Below are positions 44,774-53,800 of a stretch of 64,000 nucleotides of DNA, one piece after another. Positions within the stretch are counted from its first letter, which is position 1. Every line of letters starts with the position of its first letter. Both the position numbers and the translations under genes were made by a program. The notes beneath the pieces are model-generated. The model was not told where the DNA came from. It worked only from the letters and a program-made list of their open reading frames with translations, and searched no databases. The DNA is taken from NCBI RefSeq assembly GCF_044788715.1, contig NZ_CP173170.1, forward strand, positions 620,001-684,000, in the 5' to 3' direction. The stretch comes from Methylotuvimicrobium sp018830325. Its GTDB lineage: Bacteria > Pseudomonadota > Gammaproteobacteria > Methylococcales > Methylomonadaceae.

Positions 44774-44793
44774 TTTCAACTAACCGGTTGAAA
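44774..44793 (+). terminator. Weak hairpin after the defence operon
   Basis: TTTCAAC / GTTGAAA, a 7-bp stem with 6-base loop, followed by a T-rich stretch. It lies 90 bases after the last gene of the cluster. The stem is AT-rich, so the call is tentative. Confidence 0.3.
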
Positions 44794-44971
44794 GTTAATG
44801 TTATTATTTTTCGCATTTTAAAGTTTAGCCAGCCATTAACCCCAATCACCGCCCCAATTTGTTAAAACTTCGTTGGACACAAACCCATGAGAAACGTCTT
44901 ATCACCCCGGCTGTGCATTGGTCAAAATCGACATTGCCGACATCGTTATTGATGTCACTTCATGAGACGAC

Positions 44972-45221
44972 ATTCCCTTGCTACTGTTAGGCCTGCAGCA
45001 CCTGTACTGCACACACCCGTTACGCGATGCTATCTTCAATCTCCTCAAGGAGGTAGCACCAATCCAAACGGCCAGTGAGCAAACGCGCATCGTGTCACTA
45101 GACAAAGGGTGGCCCGGCTGGATCAATGGGCGTTCTGTTGCTGGGCACGCTTCGCCTGGCGCTTAATGCCGGTTACGCCCCCATTTCTGCGTCGTTTGCG
45201 CTTAATCGATCACCGTCTTGA
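44972..45221 (+). pseudogene. Eroded ISNCY-type transposase fragment
   Basis: The frame IPLLLLGLQHLYCTHPLRDA (from 44972) and, after a frame change near 45115, GVLLLGTLRLALNAGY match the N-terminus of ISNCY-family transposases, which typically read LLLGLQ.IY.TP.LR and then VLGTLRL.LN. A stop follows at 45219. The rest of the gene is missing and no inverted repeats were recognised. The 650-base gap between the SF1 helicase and the K+ channel genes holds only this remnant and AT-rich sequence. It probably marks the right border zone of the island. Confidence 0.6.
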
Positions 45222-45334
45222 CGCCTTCTTCACAATTCAAATTGAAAATATCCTTAAACTCCTTATCCATCTATTGACGAACGTTGTTATCCAAGGTTAG
45301 TTGATGTTTAGACATTGAACAATAGCTTAGGATC

Positions 45335-46201
45335 TCACTCATTTTCATCCAACCGGTGCCCGCAATATTTGCAATAGACGGCGTCGAAGTCGTGGCCGGT
45401 CGCGCCGCAATCGGGGCACGGTCTGTTGTCTATTCGGCTTTGCTTTTGGCTTTTCATCAGTTCCGCGCTGTAAATGCCGGTCGGCACGGCGATGATTCCG
45501 TAGCCCATGATCATGATAGTCGAGGCGAGTAATTGTCCTAATGCGGTTTGTGGCGAAATGTCGCCATAACCGACCGTGGTGATCGTGACGATGGCCCAGT
45601 AGACCGATCTGGGAATACTTGTGAAACCGGCTTCGCTACCTTCGATGATATACATCAGAGCGCCGAATACCACGACCAGCGTCAAGACCGTATACAAAAA
45701 TACCGCAATTTTTCGAAAGCTATTGTTTAGTGCAATCAGTAGAACGTTAGCTTCGCGCATGTATTCGGATAACTTCAATACTCTGAATATGCGCAGCAAT
45801 CGTAAGATTCGCAATGTCAGCATATATCCGACGCCGGGAATCAGCAGTCCCAAATAAGTCGGCAGGATCGAGAGCAGATCGACGAAGCCGAAAAAACTAC
45901 GGGCATACAGCAAGGGGCGGCGTACCGAAAGTAGGCGTAAAATATATTCGAGCGTGAATAACAGCGTAAAAAACCATTCCGATAAATAGAGCAGTTGTCG
46001 ATACTGATTACGTATCGTTTCGACGCTATCGAGCATAACTGCGACGATGCTGAGTAAGATCATGATGATCAAAACAACGTCGAAAGCCTTTCCTGCTTTG
46101 GTTTCTGCGCCGAAAATGATCCGGTTCAAGGTTTGCCGCCAAGCCGAGGTTGGGCTTTCTTCATGGATGCGGGGGCGTTTCATAGGCGATTGAGTGGTCA
46201 T
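45335..46201 (-). CDS. Voltage-gated K+ channel with C-terminal zinc ribbon
   Basis: A 288-residue six-transmembrane channel. The voltage-sensor S4 helix is LRILRLLRIFRVLKLSEY, with Arg/Lys at every third or fourth place, and the pore filter is TVGYGD. S1-S4 begin at about residue 38. After S6 comes a short tail with CPDC..CKYCGHRL, a zinc-ribbon-like four-Cys motif. It likely sets membrane potential or K+ flux. It follows the mxa cluster on the same strand at 60 bases, in the place where mxaK/mxaL stand in complete mxa operons. Confidence 0.9.
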   Translation of the reverse strand: MTTQSPMKRPRIHEESPTSAWRQTLNRIIFGAETKAGKAFDVVLIIMILLSIVAVMLDSVETIRNQYRQLLYLSEWFFTLLFTLEYILRLLSVRRPLLYARSFFGFVDLLSILPTYLGLLIPGVGYMLTLRILRLLRIFRVLKLSEYMREANVLLIALNNSFRKIAVFLYTVLTLVVVFGALMYIIEGSEAGFTSIPRSVYWAIVTITTVGYGDISPQTALGQLLASTIMIMGYGIIAVPTGIYSAELMKSQKQSRIDNRPCPDCGATGHDFDAVYCKYCGHRLDENE

Positions 46202-46260
46202 GGCGGCGTTTTCGGGGTTTTAATCAACAAGAGGGCCTACCTTAGCCGCTAACGACAAGG

Positions 46261-47274
46261 TTATCGGTTGGAGAAAGAATTCGATTCGAATAGATGGCGT
46301 TCGGACTTTATCTCGAAATAGCGGGCAAACAGCAAAATCAAAATACCGCTGATTGCCAGTAGATAACAATACTCTGCGAGGCTTTGCCGGGCTATCTTTT
46401 CGGTGTATTGAATCGGCTTGTTTTCCAGTCGTCCGATTTCGTCGATGACGTTTTGAAGCGCTTCCGGGTTTTGGGCTTCGAAAGCTTTATACGGAATGCC
46501 GATGCTTTGGAAAAACTGATGCAGAAAATATTCCGGCGAGGTGGTTTCGTTTGCATTGGCCGGCTTGCTATCGAGAGGGAGGCTTCTATCGTCGCGCAGA
46601 TAAACCCAATACAGCATGACTTTGTATTGATGGAACAACTGGGCAAGCGTGCTTTGCGTTTCGAGATCGATGCGCGCGGCGCCGTCCGATACCAGTAAAA
46701 TGACGCGCGATCCAGTCAACGGACGTTCCTGAAAATAGTCCAACGCCATCGCGAGACCCGGTGCGATGTTGGTGACGCCTCGGCCGCGCGATCGGGTCGC
46801 GTCGATCGCGGCTAGAATCGCGGTTTTGTCTTGGGTCAACGGCATGACATGAATGGGCGCTGTGCTGAACGAAATCATGCCGAAAAAATCGTCTTTTCTG
46901 CGTTTGATGAAATCGCCGAGTAAGTTCCGGGCAATCGCGATTTTGCTTTCTTTTGCCGCGCCGCCGAAATAACGGCCGGCGAAGTTTTCGTTCATGCTCG
47001 CGCTTCGGTCGAGTAGGATGACGATTTCGGCGCCCTGTCCGAGTCGTTGCACGGTTTGCTCCTTGAGATAGGGTCCCGACAGCGCAATCAGCAACAACAG
47101 AATGACGCCGGCGCCGATCGACTTCAATAGTGTAAACAACAAAAACGACAAAGGGTCGAACGGCAATACCGACAGGCTGGAATAACGCAGCGCGGGTAGA
47201 TGCTTGCCGAAAAACGGCAGTAAGGCCAGCGGTGAAAACAGCAATACCCACGGATGACTTAGCGCTAAATCCAT
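46261..47274 (-). CDS. mxaC: MxaC-like VWA membrane protein for methanol dehydrogenase maturation
   Basis: A 337-residue BatA/MxaC-type protein: two N-terminal membrane helices, a VWA domain with MIDAS motif LLDRSASMNENF and the later Thr/Asp positions (VSDGAAR), and a C-terminal membrane helix before a short cytoplasmic tail. MxaC works with MxaA, K and L and the AAA+ protein MxaR in inserting the metal (Ca2+) into MxaF; the details are poorly known. The ATG at 47274 is used because the open frame upstream lies inside mxaA; the two genes overlap by 10 bases. The genes mxaK, L and D do not follow. Confidence 0.8.
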   Translation of the reverse strand: MDLALSHPWVLLFSPLALLPFFGKHLPALRYSSLSVLPFDPLSFLLFTLLKSIGAGVILLLLIALSGPYLKEQTVQRLGQGAEIVILLDRSASMNENFAGRYFGGAAKESKIAIARNLLGDFIKRRKDDFFGMISFSTAPIHVMPLTQDKTAILAAIDATRSRGRGVTNIAPGLAMALDYFQERPLTGSRVILLVSDGAARIDLETQSTLAQLFHQYKVMLYWVYLRDDRSLPLDSKPANANETTSPEYFLHQFFQSIGIPYKAFEAQNPEALQNVIDEIGRLENKPIQYTEKIARQSLAEYCYLLAISGILILLFARYFEIKSERHLFESNSFSNR

Positions 47275-48182
47275 CGGCCGCTCCTTTCGAGCTTCCGATA
47301 TAGCAAGCACAGTTTCTCGACTTGAGTCGGACTTATTGCCGGTAATTCACTAACGGGTTCGGCAAAGAAAAGTTGTTGCGAAATCGCGAATAAAGCTTCG
47401 GTCCTTTCTCGAAGCGGTAAAAACTTCGGATGACGTTGAAAAAAGCCAGGCAATTGTCCGGCAAATAGCGTTTCGCCGGCCAGTTCATTCAAGGCATGAT
47501 GAAAGCATTGCAAGGCTTGTAAGGTCACGGCCTTCGATTGCGGCAACTTTTTGAGTTTTTTGAGTTCCCGGCAGGCTTTGCCGAATGAGCCGCTGTAACG
47601 TTCGAGAAACGGGATTTTGCCGTAAAACCACACGATATAGAGCAATATAATCGAAGATACCCCGAGCAAATAAGTCAAGGCGCGGCGGTGCGAAGTCGCA
47701 TCGATTAGGCGCGGCGGCGCTTCCGATTCGGGCTCGATGTCGCGATCCGCTTTGTTTTTTGGAATCAGCGGATGATAACTGAAAGTCCAAGGCGGAAGCG
47801 TTTCAATTTCGGGCTTGCCTCGGTGCATGAAGCGAATCGGCAATGGCGGGATCGTCAATTCCTCGGTGGCGCGCACGCTCTTGAAGACCTGATAGGTGAT
47901 CGCAAGCGAGTAGTCTTTCCCCGATTTGCTTGGTATTGATTCGATGCTATCAAGGCTAAGCCATTCGTTGATCGGGCCAGGAGTCGGCAGAAAGCCGGAT
48001 TCCAGTGTATAGAATAACGGTACCCCGATATGGGCCGTCAAGGTGATTTTGTCGCCAAGGCTGTAGCCGTAATTGCGCGGCGTATCGAGTTCGATTTCAA
48101 TGTTGGCCGCGTTTGCGGTCATGGCGCCCGATAAATACAGCAATAGCCATAAGTAAAAATGAGCAAAGCGTTTATTGTTCAT
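47265..48182 (-). CDS. mxaA: MxaA-like protein for methanol dehydrogenase maturation
   Basis: A 305-residue protein with a signal peptide (LWLLLYLSGAMTANA), a periplasmic beta-rich domain to about residue 160, one membrane helix (LLGVSSIILLYIVWFYG near 175) and a cytoplasmic tail. This is the MxaA layout, and the order R-S-A-C with neighbours fits. MxaA has a role in calcium loading of methanol dehydrogenase. The start overlaps the end of mxaS by 11 bases, indicating coupled translation. The sequence alone gives a weaker identification than the gene order. Confidence 0.75.
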   Translation of the reverse strand: MNNKRFAHFYLWLLLYLSGAMTANAANIEIELDTPRNYGYSLGDKITLTAHIGVPLFYTLESGFLPTPGPINEWLSLDSIESIPSKSGKDYSLAITYQVFKSVRATEELTIPPLPIRFMHRGKPEIETLPPWTFSYHPLIPKNKADRDIEPESEAPPRLIDATSHRRALTYLLGVSSIILLYIVWFYGKIPFLERYSGSFGKACRELKKLKKLPQSKAVTLQALQCFHHALNELAGETLFAGQLPGFFQRHPKFLPLRERTEALFAISQQLFFAEPVSELPAISPTQVEKLCLLYRKLERSGRWI

Positions 48183-49005
48183 AGAAATAATGGGTGAGCT
48201 GGTCGGCCTGAAAGGTGTCGTCGAGAAAAAACGCTTGGCGGCCGTAGCGCGTAAACAAATGCTTGAGCCGTTCTTGCCGGTCTTCGAATGTCGCGATGAT
48301 TTTGCGTTTCAGCGCCGGACGCATCAGTAATTGCCGGTCTTTACCGGTTTCCGGGTCTTCCAGGCGCACCAGGCCCCATTCCGGCAGATTGCGATACTCT
48401 TGAGGGTGCCATAATACGACCGGTATCACGTCGTGTTTCAACAGCGAATCAAAAATCTGGGTGGTTTCATGCAATGGAAAATGAAAGTCGGAGACTAGAA
48501 AAATCAAAGAGCGATGCCGGGGACAATATTCGGCGATCGAGAGCAGGCTTCGGCAATGGCTGTCGCCGGGGTCGAATTGCCCGAGCCGGTCTACAAGTTC
48601 GGCGGCGCCGCCTTTATACCAGCGCGGCGGTAGATGAAAGTCTGGCAGTAAATCCTGTCCGCAGCCGAAAAAGCCGAAATGATCGCCGCTGCGATAGGCC
48701 GAATAAGCCGTCAATTCGGTAAACCGTGCCAAGGTTTTCATTTTGCCGTGAAAGCTCATCGATGCCGATAAGTCTGCAATGATGTTGACCGAAATCAAGC
48801 CGCGCTGGCGAAAAGTCCTGACCATGAATTGGCCGAACGGGTCGAGCAGACTGGCATGAATATCGATATTGTGCGCTTCGGGACGAGCAATCAACGGCGC
48901 ATGCCCGTGAAACTCGTGTTCGCCGCCGCTGTGTTTGCCGGCATGACGGCCAGGGTGCGCGCTCGCGGTGCGCCAAGGCAGTTGATAATGAAATTCTTCG
49001 AGCAT
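48172..49005 (-). CDS. mxaS: MxaS-like DUF58 protein
   Basis: A 277-residue DUF58 protein with a VWA-like MIDAS site (IIADLSASMSF). It has the family block IDIHASLLDPFGQFMVRTF before it and SLIFLVSDFHFP after it. No membrane segments are seen. DUF58 proteins pair with MoxR AAA+ ATPases as chaperone-like partners. It follows the MoxR gene after 117 bases (a period-7 repeat and AT-rich sequence) and overlaps mxaA. Confidence 0.82.
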   Translation of the reverse strand: MLEEFHYQLPWRTASAHPGRHAGKHSGGEHEFHGHAPLIARPEAHNIDIHASLLDPFGQFMVRTFRQRGLISVNIIADLSASMSFHGKMKTLARFTELTAYSAYRSGDHFGFFGCGQDLLPDFHLPPRWYKGGAAELVDRLGQFDPGDSHCRSLLSIAEYCPRHRSLIFLVSDFHFPLHETTQIFDSLLKHDVIPVVLWHPQEYRNLPEWGLVRLEDPETGKDRQLLMRPALKRKIIATFEDRQERLKHLFTRYGRQAFFLDDTFQADQLTHYFYEQ

Positions 49006-49122
49006 TGTTGGCTTGTGGTAGTAAGCGGTTAGTAGTGAGCAGTGAGCGGATAGATAAATAATAAAATTCTTAGAGCATCATCCGATTAAGTTTCGCGTAC
49101 AAATGGACTGGTGCAAATTTTC

Positions 49123-50139
49123 TTAGGGCGCTGCTACCTGCTGTAGTATTTTTTGGCTGAGCTGTTCGGCGAGCAGTGTGCGTCTCAATTCGTAAGTTGG
49201 ATTGAAAAACACCCGGTGCGCGATCGTTTCATGAAAAATTTCGCGGATGTCTTCCGGTAAGACGTGCGTACGTCCGTTCAGCCATGCCGTCACGCGCGCC
49301 GCGCGCATCAGCATTCCGGCGCCGCGTGCGCTGGCCCCCGCCAGGATTAGCCGGTCCATGTCGACGTTGTCCAATACAATCGAAAAGTCTTTCGGAAAAC
49401 GGGTCGCCTGCCAAAGTTGCAAGGCATAATTTTGCAAGGTTTCACTGGCTTGAATGTGATGCTGAATTTGCCGGCTGATATCGTTCAATTCACGGTAGGG
49501 GAGGATGCCCGGCTGTATCGTCTCGATCAATGCGTCGACATCGTAGAATCTCGGATTGAACATCAATTCGCGCTGCAGGGCCGGGTCTTCGGGCGTTTCG
49601 ATTTTTAGCTCCATCATGAAACGGTCGCGGGCCGCGGAGGGTATTTCGAAGGTTTCGTCTTTTTCGACGCGGTTGCGGTCGGCGAAGACCTGCAAATGTG
49701 GGAAGTAATGTTCGCGGTTGAACGCCGTGACCGATTTTTCGGCCATCACGCGCAGCAGCAATGAATGGACCTGGGGTCTGGCGCGGTTGACTTCGTTGAA
49801 GAAGAAGGTCGACAGCTCCTCGCCATGTTTCAATATCGGGCCGGGGTCGACCTGCGGTTTGCCGGCTTCGTTGATGTAGGTGTGGTAGACCAGGTCGTTA
49901 GGCATCAAGTCGATCGTGCCTTCGATGCGCTCGTAGGCGCCGCCAATGCCGCGTGCAACGGCTCTAAGCAAGGTGGTTTTTCCGACTCCGACATCGCCTT
50001 CGAGCATCGCATGGCCGCGCGCGAATATCGCGGTCGTGACGAGCCGTACCGGGCGTTCGAGCCCGATCACGGCTTTGTTGATTTCCTGTTCGAACAGTGC
50101 GGCGCGGTTATGCCAATCGGCTAGGTTTCGGTCGGTCAT
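49123..50139 (-). CDS. mxaR: MoxR-family AAA+ ATPase (MxaR)
   Basis: A 338-residue MoxR ATPase with Walker A LEGDVGVGKTT (near residue 50), Walker B TFFFNEVNRARPQ (Asp replaced by Asn in the box), sensor region around SAARDRFMM and the lid domain. MoxR proteins act as metal- or cofactor-insertion chaperones with VWA partners, here MxaS/C/A. It is the first gene of the R-S-A-C operon. Note the missing mxaFJGI upstream and mxaKLD downstream. Upstream of it lie 210 bases without a gene, before an unknown membrane protein on the same strand. Confidence 0.88.
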   Translation of the reverse strand: MTDRNLADWHNRAALFEQEINKAVIGLERPVRLVTTAIFARGHAMLEGDVGVGKTTLLRAVARGIGGAYERIEGTIDLMPNDLVYHTYINEAGKPQVDPGPILKHGEELSTFFFNEVNRARPQVHSLLLRVMAEKSVTAFNREHYFPHLQVFADRNRVEKDETFEIPSAARDRFMMELKIETPEDPALQRELMFNPRFYDVDALIETIQPGILPYRELNDISRQIQHHIQASETLQNYALQLWQATRFPKDFSIVLDNVDMDRLILAGASARGAGMLMRAARVTAWLNGRTHVLPEDIREIFHETIAHRVFFNPTYELRRTLLAEQLSQKILQQVAAP

Positions 50140-50351
50140 TGTGGTGTTTAGTTTAAGTGTTGTTGGTAGAGTTAATTGGGCAAAGGTTAACCGGATATGG
50201 ATTTTGAGTGAAGCTTTAGTTCCTTGGTAAGACGGAGTGCGCTGTCCTACGCCTTTCGACCGCGGTCAAAACAAACCGCCCCGCGCTAGGGTTCGCGTCA
50301 GGAAGTGGAAAATAAAGTCATCAAAGCCTGTTTGTCAATAAATTGCTCCGG

Positions 50352-51119
50352 TCAATGCCGGATTCTAACCGGTGCAATCGCAAAGAAGATAAGAAAACCG
50401 AAAAAAGAAACGATGGTCAACCATTGAGTTAGGCCGTAAAGTTTGCGAATGCCCCGGTTGGCTTTTTTGACGATTTCGAATTCCTCCAAGTAAACCGTTT
50501 CGCAGGCGCCGTTGCCGGTGTCGTCTCGGGTAATGCTGGTGCCGCGAAAGAAATTATTGCTTTTGTTGGCATATTCGGCCAATACGCCCTTGAAACGGAT
50601 ATGATCGCCCGGTTCTGCGGACATCAGCGCTTTTTTGATGCGGTCGTTGTCGGTCAGTAAATGATTGTTCGACAGTGAGTTCATCTTGAATAAAGCCCCG
50701 GTCTCGTAGTCTTGCCAGGAAGCCCAGCATGTCCAGCTATCGTTATGAAACTTCATTTGCCGGTAAACGCCGGAACCGACATTTTTACCCCAGATCACGC
50801 ATAAGTCGCGAAAGTTTATAAAATCATGCCAGCGTTTGTGGTGCCAGATGTTGGTGAACGCATCGGCGTCGCTGTAACTGACGACGACTCCGTGTAACTC
50901 ATAGTCATACAAAGGCGTGATCGTATATTCCTGATCGTTGACTCGGCTCTTGAACGGCTCGGCCTTTATCTTGGCTTGAGCCGGTTCTTCGAGATAACCG
51001 AGATCGTAAAAATTCGGCTCCGGTAAATGGTCTTTTTTGAAATAAAGCAGGACTGTCAGTAATGCGCTGACGATGAAAACCCATTTGAATAGCTGCTCGA
51101 AAAAGGAACTGGTAGCCAT
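50352..51119 (-). CDS. Uncharacterised two-helix membrane protein
   Basis: A 255-residue protein with an N-terminal membrane helix (LFKWVFIVSALLTVLLYF), a globular middle with a Trp/His-rich stretch (HHKRWHDFINFRDLCVIWG) and a C-terminal helix (LTIVSFFGFLIFFAIAP). The middle looks like a periplasmic or extracellular domain, somewhat like GIDE-type domains, but no function can be assigned. The ATG is preceded by no strong ribosome site. It is divergent from rlmH. Confidence 0.8.
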   Translation of the reverse strand: MATSSFFEQLFKWVFIVSALLTVLLYFKKDHLPEPNFYDLGYLEEPAQAKIKAEPFKSRVNDQEYTITPLYDYELHGVVVSYSDADAFTNIWHHKRWHDFINFRDLCVIWGKNVGSGVYRQMKFHNDSWTCWASWQDYETGALFKMNSLSNNHLLTDNDRIKKALMSAEPGDHIRFKGVLAEYANKSNNFFRGTSITRDDTGNGACETVYLEEFEIVKKANRGIRKLYGLTQWLTIVSFFGFLIFFAIAPVRIRH

Positions 51120-51296
51120 GGTTCAGATTGGTCGTAAAAATTGAAATTATAGTCCAACCGTTAAAATGCCTGATATATAGAAGGGCTATTTTTTACTGCA
51201 ACGGTTTCCATTCTAAAAGGCTTTCTTCAATAAGTCTCATTTAAACGATAGCGTTTGTTTATTGCGCACTCCAAGGCTTCTGTGTATGCTCCGTGC

Positions 51297-51767
51297 ATGC
51301 AAATACAACTGATTACTATCGGCAATAAAATGCCGGCTTGGGTACAATCCGGTTATGATGAATACGCTAAGCGACTGCCGAGAGAGTGCGAATTGGTGCT
51401 CAAGGAGATTCCGCCGGGCAAGCGGGGTAAAAATAGCGATTCGGCCCGTATCGTCAAGGACGAAGGCGATAAAATGATCGCGGCAATCGCCAAAGACGCG
51501 CATGTCGTGACCTTGGACGTCCCCGGAAAATCTTGGTCGACGCCGGAATTGTCGGTTGCCTTGAAACGATGGCTCGAAAGCGGGCGGAATGTCGCCTTAT
51601 TGGTCGGCGGACCCGAAGGATTGTCCGATGATGCGAAACAATTGGCGCGCGAATCCTGGAGTCTGTCCAAGCTGACTTTTCCGCATCCATTGGTGCGTGT
51701 GATTGTTGCCGAACAGATTTATCGCGCCTGGAGTATTTTAAATAACCATCCCTATCATCGCGAATGA
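51297..51767 (+). CDS. rlmH: 23S rRNA (pseudouridine1915-N3)-methyltransferase
   Basis: SPOUT methyltransferase acting on 23S rRNA helix 69 in the finished ribosome. The 156-residue length equals E. coli RlmH (155). The SAM-binding knot shows LLVGGPEGL and the C-terminal HPLVRVIVAEQIYRAWSI block. The ATG at 51297 gives MQIQLITIGNKMPAW, the family start; the open frame extends 14 residues upstream without similarity. It overlaps maf by 4 bases (ATGA). The usual upstream partner rsfS is not here. Confidence 0.97.
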   Translation: MQIQLITIGNKMPAWVQSGYDEYAKRLPRECELVLKEIPPGKRGKNSDSARIVKDEGDKMIAAIAKDAHVVTLDVPGKSWSTPELSVALKRWLESGRNVALLVGGPEGLSDDAKQLARESWSLSKLTFPHPLVRVIVAEQIYRAWSILNNHPYHRE

Positions 51768-52339
51768 GTGTGCAAATCCTATTGGCTTCGGCGTCTCCGC
51801 GCCGTCAGGAACTGTTAACGCAAATCGGAGTCAGTTTTAAGGTGTTTCCGGTCGATATCGATGAGACGCCTTACTCAGGTGAGGCGCCATTGTCTTATGT
51901 TCGACGTATCGCTGCCGAAAAATCGGCCGTAGCACTGGAGCGGAGTGGGGCAAGGCTGCCGATTCTGGCCGCTGATACGGCGGTGATCTTGGACGGACGG
52001 ATTATGGGCAAGCCGAAGGATAAGGCCGATTGCCTGGCCATGCTTCGCTTTTTGTCGGGACGGACGCATCAGGTCTTTAGCGCAATATCGCTCAGAGGCT
52101 TCGAGCACTGGCAAGCCGTCAATGTTACCGAGGTCAGTTTTCGTGATATCAGCGAAGATGAAATCATCCGCTATTGGCATAGCGGCGAGCCAGTCGACAA
52201 GGCGGGTGCTTATGCGATTCAGGGTTTAGGCGGCGTGTTCGTCAAATCGATTACCGGCAGTTTTAGCGGCGTGGTTGGTTTGCCGCTGTTCGAGACGGCT
52301 GAACTTTTAGCGAAACAAGGGATAACGATTTTCAAATGA
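51764..52339 (+). CDS. maf: Maf-family nucleoside triphosphate pyrophosphatase
   Basis: A 191-residue Maf protein hydrolysing dTTP/UTP or related and modified nucleotides to the monophosphate. Motifs SASPRRQELL (N-terminus), ILAADTAV and GKPKD are clear, and DKAGAYAIQG marks the YhdE branch. It overlaps both rlmH and rng by 4 bases (ATGA), so the three genes form a tight operon. Confidence 0.95.
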   Translation: MSVQILLASASPRRQELLTQIGVSFKVFPVDIDETPYSGEAPLSYVRRIAAEKSAVALERSGARLPILAADTAVILDGRIMGKPKDKADCLAMLRFLSGRTHQVFSAISLRGFEHWQAVNVTEVSFRDISEDEIIRYWHSGEPVDKAGAYAIQGLGGVFVKSITGSFSGVVGLPLFETAELLAKQGITIFK

Positions 52340-53790
52340 GTGAAGAAATTTTAATCAATGTCACGCCGCCGGAAACACGCGTTGCCGTCATCGAAAACGG
52401 AGTCTTGCAGGAACTGATTATCGAGCGTAGCCGACAACGCGGTTTGGTCGGTAATATCTATAAGGGTGAAGTCTGCCGAGTATTGCCCGGCATGCAAGCG
52501 GCTTTTGTCGATATTGGTTTGTCCAGGGCTGCCTTTTTGCACCTATCCGATTTATGCAGCAAGGATTTGGAAAAAAAAGGATCGGCGAATATCGAAAGCT
52601 ATCTGCACGAGGGGCAACATATCGTCGTGCAAGTGACCAAGGACCCAATCGGTACTAAAGGCGCGCGATTAACCACCGAAATCTCGATTCCGTCGCGTTT
52701 TCAGGTTTATATGCCCTATGCCAATAATTGCGGCGTGTCTCAACGGATCGAATGCGATGCCGAGCGTGCTAGGCTCCGTGCTTGTCTTGAATCGTTTCGC
52801 GAAAAAAACCAATGTGGCGGATTTATTGCTCGTACGGCAGCCGAATGCGTCGAGGAAGTGGTTTTGTATTCCGATATGACTTTCCTGCTCAAGCTTTGGA
52901 CGACAATTTCGGAAAGCATTAATAGCGCGCAACCGAAGCAGTTCATTCATAAGGACTTGCCGCTGAGTGTCAGAACGTTGAGGGATCTATACAAAGAAGG
53001 TATCGAGCGGGTGCGCGTCGATTCTAAGGAAACTTATCTCAAGCTAATCGAATTCGCAAAGATTTTCGTGCCCGATATTGTCGATGTGATCGAACATTAT
53101 ACCGGCGAGTGTCCAGTCTTCGATATTTACAGCGTCGAAGAGGAAATTCAGCGTGCGCTGGATCGTAAGGTTATGTTGAAATCAGGAGGACACTTAGTGT
53201 TCGATCAAACCGAGGCGATGACGACGGTCGATGTCAATACCGGCAGTTATGTCGGCGGGCGTAATCTTGAGGAGACGATTTTTAAGACCAATTTGGAGGC
53301 TGCTCAGACGATATCTCGCCAACTACGATTGCGAAACTTAGGCGGCATTATCATTATCGACTTCATCGATATGCAGAGCCATGAGCATCGAAAACAAGTC
53401 TTGCAAGCCTTGGAGCGGCATTTGGAAAAGGATAATGCGAAGACCAAAATTACCGAGGTTTCCACGCTCGGCTTGGTCGAAATGACCCGTAAAAGGACTC
53501 GGGAAAGTCTCGAGCATATTTTGTGCGAACCCTGTTCGGCTTGCGGCGGGCGCGGTGTGTTGAAAACCGCCGAAACGGTATGTCTGGAAATTTTCCGCGA
53601 GATCATTCGCGAGGTCAGGCAATACAAAGTTCGGAAACTGATGGTATTGGCATCGAACGAAGTCGTTGAAATGTTGCTCGATGAGGAAGCCGATATGCTT
53701 GCGGAACTCGAGGCGTTTTTGAATATTCAGATTAAGTTTAGGGCCGAGGGCGAATATAATCAGGAGCAGTATGATGTGGTGTTGTTATGA
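52336..53790 (+). CDS. rng: Ribonuclease G
   Basis: Endoribonuclease of the RNase E/G family, maturing the 5' end of 16S rRNA and turning over mRNAs. The 484-residue protein has an N-terminal S1 domain (YKGEVCRVLPGMQAAFVDIG), a Mg2+ site with D in TTVDVNTG and IIIIDFIDM, and the zinc-link CEPCSACGGRG. It lacks the long C-terminal scaffold of RNase E, and length matches RNase G (about 489). It starts on the ATGA overlap with maf. Confidence 0.97.
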   Translation: MSEEILINVTPPETRVAVIENGVLQELIIERSRQRGLVGNIYKGEVCRVLPGMQAAFVDIGLSRAAFLHLSDLCSKDLEKKGSANIESYLHEGQHIVVQVTKDPIGTKGARLTTEISIPSRFQVYMPYANNCGVSQRIECDAERARLRACLESFREKNQCGGFIARTAAECVEEVVLYSDMTFLLKLWTTISESINSAQPKQFIHKDLPLSVRTLRDLYKEGIERVRVDSKETYLKLIEFAKIFVPDIVDVIEHYTGECPVFDIYSVEEEIQRALDRKVMLKSGGHLVFDQTEAMTTVDVNTGSYVGGRNLEETIFKTNLEAAQTISRQLRLRNLGGIIIIDFIDMQSHEHRKQVLQALERHLEKDNAKTKITEVSTLGLVEMTRKRTRESLEHILCEPCSACGGRGVLKTAETVCLEIFREIIREVRQYKVRKLMVLASNEVVEMLLDEEADMLAELEAFLNIQIKFRAEGEYNQEQYDVVLL

Positions 53791-53800
53791 TAGGCTGTTT

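Noticed and set aside
44895..44912. Displaced native tRNA-His 3' end (ATCACCCC) near the right island border
   Set aside because: Only 8 bases match, no paired T-arm precedes it, and the following bases do not continue the tRNA end; chance is the better explanation.
46261..50139. Generic BatA/MoxR stress operon rather than mxa genes
   Set aside because: Gene order R-S-A-C, an MxaA-like middle gene and a methanotroph context favour mxa, though phylogeny could overturn this.
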